Assembly: GCF_014898815.1 (NCBI RefSeq)
Contig: NW_026515523.1
Span: forward strand, 1-64,000
Length of the DNA stretch: 64,000 nt
Direction: 5' to 3'
Source: Panonychus citri
Taxonomy: Eukaryota > Arthropoda > Arachnida > Trombidiformes > Tetranychidae
Part shown: positions 51,393 through 61,297 of the stretch, in pieces
Position numbering within the stretch: the stretch's first letter is position 1
Layout: every line of letters begins with the position of its first letter
Program-made: the position numbers and the translations under genes
Notes under the pieces: model-generated
Seen by the model: only the letters and a program-made list of their open reading frames with translations
Databases searched by the model: none
What the model was told of the DNA's origin: nothing

Positions 51393-54300
51393 AACCTTTT
51401 TACTCATTTACATTGACGAAAACATTTCATTTGGATAAAGTATTTGAAGGTATTCACAGAAAAATTATCATTGTACTTCAAGTCGATCAAGTTTTTTGTT
51501 TGATTAACATTTACATATCATGATAAGATATTCTTATGTATTCTAGCATTATACTCATATTATTATCATATCATTGTAACATTTCCTTGGATAAAATTGT
51601 ATATAAATGGTTGATAAGATTCGAGATGAAAATTTCATTCCATTCTGAATCAACTCGCCATCTTGATTTGCTCATGTTTCAGAAATGACATGAATTCTCA
51701 TTATGATTATCATATAATCACCGAGAAAATGTTGAGCACTAAGTGTTATTATAATACTTTGATGCAAATTATAATCTCTAATATGAATTTATATTTGGTC
51801 AACTTAAATAGATGTAGAGTATAACCCTGAAGATGACTTTATTCATGAGCCAATGTACCTTGAGATTAGATTTTTTTTTTTGCTTGTTTGGTGATTATGA
51901 GATTATCAATGTCGGTTTATTATCATAAGTCAATTGATATTCAACTGTTTATATTTCATATCTTAATTGATGTTAAAAAGTCAATTTTGTCATTCAATTG
52001 ATGAGCCTTGACATTAATGGACTAATCAATTTACCTATCACAGTAATCCAATCAGATTCACTTATCTATAATTGATTTTGTCATAAATCACAATCATATT
52101 TAATCTAACAAAAGGTGAAAGTTCATCTGATCATTTCCGTAAATAAGCCAATTGAAAGGACAAAGATTAAAAAGAAAATTCGAAAGTTAATATTTCGAGT
52201 AACATCCATTCAGCATTTTGAACGAAAAAAAAATACATAAGAAAATCGAGTATAACGAATTCTTTTATTTATATATAAGAGAGAAGTTGATGAGAGATAA
52301 TTTTATTAGTTCTAATGAATTCGAAGGAAAAACACAACGGAAACGGAAAAGTTTCTCTCCCTCTCTTTATCTCATGTGAGAAAATGATATCAATCAGTTG
52401 GAATTTATTAAACTTCACATTTATCATGTTTACTATCTTAATTTTCCAGTTGAATGTTTTGGAAAAATTTTGAGTGAAAAAAATTCCAAGAATATGATTT
52501 GCAATTAACTTTGAAACGAATTGAGAAACTATGATTATGCTCATTACCATCATGAAATCATTAAGAAATGAACATTACCTGAACCCCTTTTTTTTACTGA
52601 ATTTTATTATTATAAAAAATAGAGAATTTTGTAATAATAACTCTTGGGTATCATGTAATCATACCTTCACTTAATACACAAAATGGCGAGAACATTTTTC
52701 TTTTCTAATCCGATAGACAAAATTATCATAATAATGGAAAAGGTGAAAAAGTCTCTTCTCACCTTTGGAAGTCAAATATAATTGCGGTTTCCATGGTTTC
52801 CATGGGGTTTTGTTTCTGGGAACGTTCTGTTATTAGGTTGAGAAGAAGAAGAAAAAAGTTCTAAAGGTAACTTTTTCTCTTTTTCATGTAATTCAGGTAG
52901 TGATTTTGATCCATTTTCATATAATATATTTGTGCTTGATTAGATTGTTAATCAACCTGTGAAGTAATAAATCAAATGCAAAATAATGTTCATGATGATG
53001 ATTAGTTACCATGAAATTCATTTTTAAGTAGCTTTCTGATTAGGAAAAGAGGTTCATGCTAATTTATTATTCAGTTGTTGTCAAGTTTGTTTAGATATTT
53101 TTTGATTGTTGATCAATTGAATCAAAGATAATTAATGAACCTCTTCTTTTTTTTTGGTGGGAGAAATATTATTACCATGATGATGAATTGTGAAATTTCA
53201 TCAAAAGTTATTTAATAACTCAGAGAATATCTCATTTATAAAGATGAATATTTATCAAAATAAATGAGACATTTTTCTCTGTTTCATTATCATGGCAATT
53301 CTGTCAATCCATTTTGACTGAATTATCTACATCTTCAGTTCTTATGATATGCTCTACATTTTCATGTATATTCAATTTTCTACTTCAATCAACTCTTAAC
53401 ATGAAGATAAAAAACAGTGAGAAAAGATTGGAAGATGAGACCAATTTTTGACTAGATCGTTGTACCTGTCAGGGTGAGTTTCGAGATGAAATGTTTGCTA
53501 AGATGATCTGTCTCGTTTGTGTATATGATAGAGAAAGAGAGGGGGAGAGAGAGTTGTTTTAGCATTTTCTTTTTTCATGGAAAGACAGAAATCTCTGAAT
53601 TTCATATATTCGAAGTCGGTCTTCCAGTCATGTTCAAAGTGTCATGAAAGATTCAGGTATGCTTATGAATCTTGGCTCAACTCAAATGCTATTGGATTAC
53701 CTTAATAATTCATTGAAATCATTGAAATAATTCAGTTATTATTGCTTTCTAAATGATGAAAACTGCGAAACTATGAATACTTGAAGTAAATAATGTCAAA
53801 AAGAATCAACGAAATAAAATTGATTTTCCAATTAAAACTATCAGAGTATTTAATTGTGACAATTATAACTGCTTTAAAATTTTGCTTGTGTGAGTTTCAT
53901 TGCAGCTGATTGTAAACATGTTAATCAGTAAAGTATTAATAGTTAATATAATGAGTTTGAACATTAAGAGTCAATCATTCATATGAAAAAAAAAACGTTT
54001 CAAAATTATTGCTATTAATAGTTTACATGGTAATTTAATCTTTATCATTGAAATTTGATACATAAAATTCAGATTTTCAATTTTTTTACCAGAGTGAAAT
54101 TATATTCAACTAATCAGATTGATTTCCTCTTGCTCAATAAACTTTTGCCATTGAAATCATGACAACAACAAGAGTATACAACGATAAGCGACAATTGCTA
54201 TACGCTGAATATAAATCCTTTCCGTTAATTAACTAACCATATGATCATAATTATCTATAATTAGTAGTTGATAACAATCAAGAAAACTGAATAGTATTAA

Positions 54301-57257
54301 ATGAAACGAGTTATGAGATGGAAGGATAATAAAGATTCTGATTCGATTCAGCTCACCGAGAGCTTTCGATTGATACCTATTTCAAAAAATTCGGAAAGAT
54401 TCAGCAAGAATTTCCACATTTTATCCTCTGCTATCCTATTTTAAATAACTTTAGAGTTTTGATGTTCTATACAATTTGTTTCATTAAAATTTTCTATTTT
54501 GTAAATGCGAAGATTCAATTGACAAGCTATCTAAGGGTGCTCTTGATATGCGACACACTGATTAGCATGAAGATTCATGATCATTCACTCTGATTACTCT
54601 TGATTTTTTTCTTCCTCCTAGAATCTGAAATTCTCTGAGTTTTTTATTTATTTTTCTTTTACATCTCAATAAATGATCGGATCCTTTTTATACCGAACAG
54701 TTTTCCTCTCTTCAATTAAGCTAATGTGTAAATTAATTACTTGATAATGATAATGATTAAACTTTAACCTTCATCATTGTTATTAATTATTGGTATTCAT
54801 AACCATTATATTTATGATTATTAATGAAAGTGATTATTTTTTGACACCAATTAATCTTGATAGTGACTTGATTATATTTCTCATCTAATGGAATGTACAA
54901 AGTATTATAATATAATAATAATAATTATCTGAAGAATATATTTATCTATGGTATGAGAATGCAAATATAATTTAATTGATTAATTTTTCACCATGAAAAT
55001 GATATTCAGATGATGAACATTATCAAGATGGTAAGAAATTTTCATCTTCTAATTATTATCATTTATTCATCATGACCCTTCCATCAATAAGATCATTGCT
55101 GTTGAATTTGATATTAGCGTGGACTCATTTTTATTGGAAATTCAATTTACCTATCAGATGAAAATTAATTGAATACATTTTGATAAAATCGATGCTATTA
55201 ATATAATAGTATTACGTTTTAAATAGTGTATATGCTCAATCGTTTTCATGATCGAATTGGTTAATAGTTGAAAGTTCCAGGAACTAATCAACTCAAGATA
55301 CTTTTTTGAACTTGATTGATTCTGAGATGAGCTAAGAAAAGTTCAGATTGAAGGAGAAAACTTTTTCCTCTCTCTCTCTTCTCGTTCAACTCTTTGGATC
55401 CTTGACATTGATCAGATAACGATACATGACAGAATGATGAAGAAGTGAGAAGAGAGAGAGAGAGATGGTGTAAGATTGAATGCAAAAGAAGCTATCATTT
55501 TTTCCCATGAACTGAAAAATATTTTCATTCCAATTTGGGGATAATATTAGAATAGTATTAATGTAATTTCATACTTCATGTACATTAGATGTTTCTAAAC
55601 GAGATTCAGAGTGTAATGTATCCTTGGTGTTAAACGAATAGAATAAATTGCAATTTGAAATCAGATAAATTCCCAGAAAAAAAAGAAGAAAAAAGAGAAA
55701 GATAAAAATAATGATGTTCGAGTAAAATAATTTCGTTCGCGATTCTAATGAAGATAATGTTCTCATTCTCTATTGCAAAAATATTTCGAAATAGAGAAAA
55801 AAAAGAAAAAAAAAGTGATGAAATGTATTAGAGGTAAAAGAATTGTAATAATACTTATGGAAGTTCATGTGTAATAATCGTAATGATGACGAAGGTAGAA
55901 TGTAATCAATTATTTCTTGAGAAATTTCAGATAAAATTTCACAATTAAATTCTAATCCTGATGATAAAGTTGTTCTATTATAATATTTCCATATTGAAAG
56001 TCTGTTTAGTTATAAGAAAATTCTAAGATAAGAAGTTGAATAAGTTCATCTTAATTGTTCTGTTAACTTGAATTCTTAGAACTTGTTGACATTTTCAGAA
56101 ATTTGGGTAGACTTTTTTTTCTTTTCTGTTTTTTTCATCTATTTCATCTTCAGGCGATTCATCATGTGGGGTAGAATTTGGAATTTTGATGAATTGTCTT
56201 AATAAAGACGATGATGAGTTTTTACTCGGATAAGCCTAAAGACTTGGAAGGAATTTAACCTCAATTTGAAGATTTTCGGTCCCACATAACCGAAGAACAA
56301 GATCGTTTAGGATCACTAATTGATTGTGTTAATCACTGAATCAAGTACTCACTTAAATCTATTGATTTTAAAATTAAAACAATTAATTTCACAAATGAAT
56401 TTTAATTAAGAATTTTTAGATGAGCATTTGTTGAAAGTTAACTAAACACTAAAGAGGGAGATGGAGAATTGTTCTAGAGAACAAAATTAACATTGGGGGA
56501 AGTACAATTAATTTGGGGAAAAGAAATTAGGGAAAATTAAATGGGGGAAACAAAATTAATCTAAATCATTAAAATGATAAAGTTAATAATGAGTAAGGGT
56601 TAAGTTGAACAAAAGAAAACCAATTGTGAATATGGTTAAAGATAAAGATGAAGATAAGAAATTGGTTAACCTGTTACTAAGCTTGAAGCTTTTAAGGTTA
56701 ATACCTAAAATAAAAGAAAGTAAAAAGAAAGAGATAGAAGAAATTCGGTCTCTTACTTTTGGTTCATTTGTAGTGAACTTAAAAATGAAGAGATTTGGGT
56801 TAACAATTTAAATGAAAATTAACTAATTGTAACAATTAAAAATGAAAATTAAATTGAATTCATATATCTCTAGATATAGAATTAGAGTAACATAATTGGT
56901 TAAATGAGGGATATTATTAATTAGTTAACAATTAAACAACTATGATTAAGGATATTAATCATTATAATTGGTTAATTGCAACAATGGAAATTACAATTAA
57001 CTTTACAACCAATATACAACTATAGTTGTAGGAGGTCTAACATAGAGTTTAAATTGTTGTAATTATTAATGAAAATTTAGAAAATTAAACAATTAGAAAA
57101 ATAAAATAAAAGAAAAGCACAAAGGCTTGGACGCGCAATTAACTAATTGTCACGATGGAAATTTACAAATTTAAGGAAATTCGAAGACTAATTAAAACAA
57201 CAAATTGTTAATTGTCATCGATTCGAAACACTGATGATGTTCAGAATTTCTATCCTT

Positions 57258-58811
57258 TCAGTCCCCAGCACTTTGACTGAGATACATCTTTAGGGTTTCC
57301 GTAGAGATGCGATTGGAATTTGGTGAGGTTGATTTGGATGATGAATTTCCGGGTTTTCCTTGAGTTGTTTCCGGAGAGGGATTATTTTCGAGGGATGATG
57401 GAGGGTCTGGTAAATTTTCCAAGATTACACGAGCGGCAGCGGTGATAAAATCTTCTTTTGGGTTAATTGGGGATGAATTTGATGAAGATGATTTTGATGA
57501 GGATGGAAAGTCTTTATATTTTTCCATTAATTGGGTTACTGAAGTTAAAGGAAAAGAAGCATTTTTATCAATTTCAGTTCCAATAACGGTAATATCACTA
57601 GAGTGATTTGATGAAGTTGATGATGATGAAGATGATGATGAAGTGCCTGATGGTGTGACACAATTGAATGAATGAAATTCTGGGACGGATTTGTGATGAT
57701 AATAATATGACCAATCTGAGGGCCATTGGGTTTTACCAGCATCGACAAATTCACAGAATTGTTGATGAAGTTTTGAAACTTTTCCGTTTCGAACATAATC
57801 TTTGATGGTTTGATTATGTATTCCTCGGCCAACAATTTCAACTTTTCTTTCAATTTCTTGCCAAAACGACATGTAAACTCTCATGGAAGTTATAGCTTCG
57901 ATTGCGGGAGAGTGTGGCTTTGCTCGGATTGTATAACCGGCGAATAATAGAAAAGCGATGAGGGACAATGAGGCGGGACTGGTTCTATATGGGGAAAAGT
58001 AAATGGTTACATCTCGAAATTTTGGTCGGAGATGGTCAATTTCCGAAGGGCTGAGTTGAAGTCCTTGGAAAAACAGGAGTAAATTTGCACCAACAATTTG
58101 TTTAGCGCAGGCCATATAAGTTAGAACTTGGTCTCTAACTGAACTAATATGTTTTCCGAATTTTAAATCGGTTTTGTTCAGGCCATGAAATCGTGTGTCC
58201 ATTTGGTCAATATGTTTATATTGAATGAAAGTCTCGTAGACTATTTCACAATTTCCGTCAATGATGACGATCCAAATGGGATGAGGAACCAAAGTTTTTA
58301 CATATTCTTTATTTAATTTTTCAATTCGAACGTAAGCAGCATGAACCGAATATACGTTCGAGGGATGAGGATGAATTTTAATATTCGCATCAAGAAATTC
58401 TTGATGTCGAGGGGTTAACTCTTCGAGTTGTTGGCTGCAGAGATGATTGAAAATGGTTGTAGCCTTGTTGCGACGGTTTTCTCGATAAGTCGCTCGGTTC
58501 GGGTTCAATGTTGTTGGAAAATTTTCTTGAGTAATTAATTCTCGGAGTGAGAATGGGAACCATTTTTTAATGTTCATTTTAATGTTTTCTTTTTCTTCTT
58601 CAGTAACACGAAGAAGTGGGTTAATCGCAGTATAGGGATTAACACGAGCACCAACGTCAGGAGATAATCTAAGGGGAGAACATGGAAGATCGTAGTCGAA
58701 CTTTCCTTCAGTTAATTTCAGCCATTCCTCGGAATCATTGATTAAATAATGAGGAATGCGGGGATTTTTTCCTGAGTAATAAGTGGTGGGAGACGAGAGG
58801 AGCAGGATCAT
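57258..58811 (-). CDS. Inactive REXO1/GOR-like DEDDh exonuclease-domain ORF
   Basis: An intronless frame of 517 codons. Residues about 152-318 follow the RNA exonuclease 1 family closely: a leading VYSVHAAY block, then IVIIDGNCEIVYETF, MDTRFHGLNKTDL, an IVGANLLLFFQGLQL segment, and KPHSPAIEAI near the end. In active enzymes these positions read ALDCEM, GHxxxxDLxAL and HSSxEDA. Here the first Asp and Glu are replaced (His156 and Ala158 or nearby), the second Asp is Phe, and the last Asp is Glu; only the His remains. Catalysis is therefore unlikely and a binding or structural role is inferred. The C-terminal third is Ser-rich and low-complexity. The first 77 bases overlap the preceding ORF in another frame, and the motif usually just upstream of this domain lies in that ORF, so the two may form one product by frameshifting or may have been split by an indel. 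Confidence 0.6.
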   Translation of the reverse strand: MILLLSSPTTYYSGKNPRIPHYLINDSEEWLKLTEGKFDYDLPCSPLRLSPDVGARVNPYTAINPLLRVTEEEKENIKMNIKKWFPFSLRELITQENFPTTLNPNRATYRENRRNKATTIFNHLCSQQLEELTPRHQEFLDANIKIHPHPSNVYSVHAAYVRIEKLNKEYVKTLVPHPIWIVIIDGNCEIVYETFIQYKHIDQMDTRFHGLNKTDLKFGKHISSVRDQVLTYMACAKQIVGANLLLFFQGLQLSPSEIDHLRPKFRDVTIYFSPYRTSPASLSLIAFLLFAGYTIRAKPHSPAIEAITSMRVYMSFWQEIERKVEIVGRGIHNQTIKDYVRNGKVSKLHQQFCEFVDAGKTQWPSDWSYYYHHKSVPEFHSFNCVTPSGTSSSSSSSSTSSNHSSDITVIGTEIDKNASFPLTSVTQLMEKYKDFPSSSKSSSSNSSPINPKEDFITAAARVILENLPDPPSSLENNPSPETTQGKPGNSSSKSTSPNSNRISTETLKMYLSQSAGD

Positions 58812-60240
58812 ATTTATTGATCGGTGGGAATCCTATTTGTTGAGTAAATTCTTCTTCTTCGGAGAGAGGAAGAGTGGGATCTTTGGATTTTAAAAAAGTT
58901 GTCCAAAAGCCTAATCTTAGATTAGTGTGGGATCTGATCGCTATATCTGATAGTCGAGGGTCTTCAGGATTTTCTTCCTTGTTTAATAACAAACAAGCAT
59001 AAAGTTCGAACTTTTGTTCTGAATTGAACTCATGGGAAGAATAAATAACTTGGGGAGTTGGAGCTGATCTAATATGAGGAGGGATGAAATTGATTAGTCT
59101 TTTTGGAAGAATAGAAGTTAATTCCTTTACTGAGGAACCATAGTGGAAATTTGGGTTAGATTCTAAATCTACTTCTTCTCTGAAAAGTCCAAGACGACAT
59201 TCAGATTCGTGTTGATTTAGAAGGTTGGGACTGATCGCTTTAGAACACATAGTGTATCGACAATTAAACTTACAATTTCGATAATCAATGTAAGTTTTCG
59301 AGTGGGAGATCGAACTATATGTTGGATAATCATCTATGGATGAAAATCTTTTTAAACAAGAAGGGAAAAGACAAATGAATTTATTTGGTTTCGAGGGTGG
59401 ACTTAATTGTAAAATTGCAATTAGATTTTGTATAAAGATAATACAATTGGTACAGTACCAATTCTTGCAAAAATCACATTCGACGGGAATGAGACAAATT
59501 TGTTCACAAAATGAACATCTAATCTTTTCGATGAAATTGATTAATTCATCATGGGAGACGGAAGCTTTAGAAATACCTTTAGGTATCTTGGGGAGAGGAA
59601 TCGAGTAGATTGAATTATCTTGGTAAAGGTTAAGATAAATTTTCTCACGAATCATTTTTTCATATTTGATTCTAATGTTTTTAAAGTTCTCACGCTTTGA
59701 TCTAACTAATTGTTGAACTTCACGAAATTTTTCAATTGAGAGATGTTTAGGTAAATCGGCAGGAAGAGGAGCTGGAAATTTATTGGGGTAAACGAAGGGA
59801 TATTGATTCGGTTTCGGGTATTTTTCAGGGTAACTAGTTGATGGCATGAAATAAGAAGTACTTGGACGATTTACGACATTACCTTTTTCCATGTTGGTTC
59901 TGAGGGTTATTTTCTTTGGGTGAGATGAACAATTTGAATCTAAAGATTCGATGGAGATGGAACGTTTTCTAGTTGAGGGTTGATGAACAATCGGAGAGTC
60001 AAAGTTAACAGTTTTTATTTGGAGATCCTTAGAGGGATTAACAGGAGAATCAGTTCTAATAAGGTAACAGGGAAATTCAGTTGTAGGTGGTTTTCCAGGG
60101 GGACCAGGTCGATAATTGATAATTTCAGTTTCTTCTTCACTTTCACTTTCACAAAGAGAACGGTAAAAATGTTGTTGAGCACGATGATGAGCCGATGATA
60201 CACTAAGAGGTGTAGGTGAAGTTGATTGATTTTTATCCAT
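58735..60240 (-). CDS. RING-like and TRAF-type zinc-finger ORF downstream of the retroelement pol
   Basis: An intronless frame, open from 60363; I place the start at 60240 (MDKNQSTS...), which gives 501 residues and drops a 41-residue low-complexity extension. The first 160 residues are disordered (Ser/Pro, an acidic run, basic patches). A cysteine cluster at about 242-266 has spacing C-x2-C, C, C-x2-C-x4-C-x2-C, followed by C-x4-C, like a degenerate RING. Next comes C-x4-C-x11-H-x3-C, which fits the TRAF-type zinc finger. The last 40 residues carry an LSEEEEFTQQIGFPP segment resembling the LTEEQLxxxGYPxPHP block that precedes the zinc and exonuclease parts in REXO1 proteins. The frame ends 77 bases inside the next ORF, which is in the +1 frame. 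A TATA-like box lies about 160 bp upstream. A ubiquitin-ligase or nucleic-acid-binding role is inferred only. Confidence 0.55.
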   Translation of the reverse strand: MDKNQSTSPTPLSVSSAHHRAQQHFYRSLCESESEEETEIINYRPGPPGKPPTTEFPCYLIRTDSPVNPSKDLQIKTVNFDSPIVHQPSTRKRSISIESLDSNCSSHPKKITLRTNMEKGNVVNRPSTSYFMPSTSYPEKYPKPNQYPFVYPNKFPAPLPADLPKHLSIEKFREVQQLVRSKRENFKNIRIKYEKMIREKIYLNLYQDNSIYSIPLPKIPKGISKASVSHDELINFIEKIRCSFCEQICLIPVECDFCKNWYCTNCIIFIQNLIAILQLSPPSKPNKFICLFPSCLKRFSSIDDYPTYSSISHSKTYIDYRNCKFNCRYTMCSKAISPNLLNQHESECRLGLFREEVDLESNPNFHYGSSVKELTSILPKRLINFIPPHIRSAPTPQVIYSSHEFNSEQKFELYACLLLNKEENPEDPRLSDIAIRSHTNLRLGFWTTFLKSKDPTLPLSEEEEFTQQIGFPPINKYDPAPLVSHHLLLRKKSPHSSLFNQ

Positions 60241-60808
60241 TTCGAGGATAATGATGACAATGATGATAAAATTTGGCTTTTTTAATTGAGAGAGAAAGTT
60301 AATCAAATGATGATTAAGATGAAAAATGGCGAGAAAAAGCACTTGAAGATGATTAATAGTCACTTCCGTTTAAGTTGACACTTAAGAGGGTAAGACTAAT
60401 ATATAGCTGAAGCTATTTTACTCTTTTAATCAAAATGATTAATTAAACAAAAAATTGTAACAATTTAGAGTAATTGAGATGATTAATGAGATGAGATGAA
60501 ACAATTAACTTGATTAAGTAAATTTAAACAAAAGAAAATTCTAGAACAAATTTCACTTTGAATAATTAGAACATCTAAGATGTGAACATTACTTGACCAA
60601 AGGGTTGACTGAACAAAGACAATGGTGTGAGGCGGGTAATTGTCATTAGTGGAAGTAGCGCCATAGGTGTAGAGAGGGTGAATTTTTAAAAGAGAATAGA
60701 ATTTTTTAAAGAGAATAGAATTTTTGGTAAATTCGATTCTATTATTAACTTCGTCAATATAGATTAGATTTAATCTCAAATTTTTATCATTATAGTGATT
60801 GGGATAAT
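60241..60808. other. Non-coding spacer between retroelement ORFs, with short direct repeats
   Basis: Contains an 18 bp tandem unit (AGAGAATAGAATTTTT, near 60691-60725), a diverged direct repeat around TATAGTGATT (60786-60830 and 60838-60885, the first overlapping the spacer edge) and a TATA-like box. It could be an internal promoter or a degraded LTR; I cannot define LTR ends. Confidence 0.4.
60399..60405 (-). promoter_or_regulatory. TATA-like box for the zinc-finger ORF
   Basis: On the minus strand the sequence reads CTATATATTAG, about 160 nt upstream of the ATG at 60240. Motif evidence only. Confidence 0.35.
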
Positions 60809-61294
60809 TTAAAAAGAGAAATAATTAATTTTGATTTTATCACTATAGTGATTTAAAGGATTATTTGGATAATTAAAATTAAAAGGAGGCAGATTTTCAT
60901 TGTCATTTGTCAACAATGAAAGAAAATATAAAATAAAAACATTCTTGTTTCTTAATTGTTGTCTTGTCAAAACTTTGTTTTGATTGTTAACAATTAACTT
61001 TTCTTGATTAATTATCTGTTGATCAGATGTTTGGTATTTGCGCTTTGATTTAGTTTTTTGAGTATTATCTTTAGAGTGATTTTCAATTAGTTGATTGTCT
61101 AAATCATCATTAGTTGATTGAGGGAAATTTTGAAGAAAATCATTTAAATTTCTATCTTGATTAGCAACAATTGGATTGATTAAATCTTCAGTAGAAAATG
61201 AATCTTGGTCATTAAAATTGTTTTCATTAATATCACGAAGTGATTCAAACTGTTGATTACTAATTAACTCGATTTCAGGAATTGAAATCTTCAT
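60809..61294 (-). CDS. Asn-rich ORF following pol in the same frame
   Basis: 161 codons, starting two codons after the pol stop and in the same frame. The product is acidic and Asn/Gln-rich, with a short basic patch (KTKSKRKYQ) and one brief hydrophobic stretch (VFILYFLSLL). It has no signal peptide or typical membrane-protein layout, so it does not look like an envelope protein despite its position. It may be a separate small ORF or a readthrough tail of pol. Confidence 0.45.
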   Translation of the reverse strand: MKISIPEIELISNQQFESLRDINENNFNDQDSFSTEDLINPIVANQDRNLNDFLQNFPQSTNDDLDNQLIENHSKDNTQKTKSKRKYQTSDQQIINQEKLIVNNQNKVLTRQQLRNKNVFILYFLSLLTNDNENLPPFNFNYPNNPLNHYSDKIKINYFSF

Positions 61295-61297
61295 TTT

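Larger units (their letters stand above)
48302..57257. other. About 9 kb without recognisable genes
   Basis: AT-rich DNA with oligo-T tracts, ATCATGAT-like words and GA arrays. The left part may be intron of the SLC7 gene if its last exons lie further right. A strong-looking acceptor at 56153-56156 is followed by only 16 open codons. From about 56450 to 57257 the plus strand is unusually purine-rich (runs of GGGGGA and GGGGAAAA) and may be the 3' flank or UTR of the minus-strand element. A six-base inverted repeat (TTCGGT/ACCGAA) lies at 56275-56294. Confidence 0.5.

Noticed and set aside
53571..53700. Possible small exon with a C-x2-C pair
   Set aside because: Short, no clear donor and acceptor pair in phase with any neighbour.
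56157..56204. Terminal exon of the SLC7 gene after a strong acceptor
   Set aside because: Only 16 open codons before a stop, with no similarity to CAT C-termini, though an AATAAA follows.
60240..60363. 41-residue hydrophobic extension of the zinc-finger ORF
   Set aside because: Made of repeated Asn/Ile/Leu low-complexity codons; the internal ATG precedes a normal disordered N-terminus. A signal anchor is possible but unlikely.
60809..61294. Envelope gene of an errantivirus-like element
   Set aside because: Right position but no signal peptide, cysteine pattern or transmembrane anchor.
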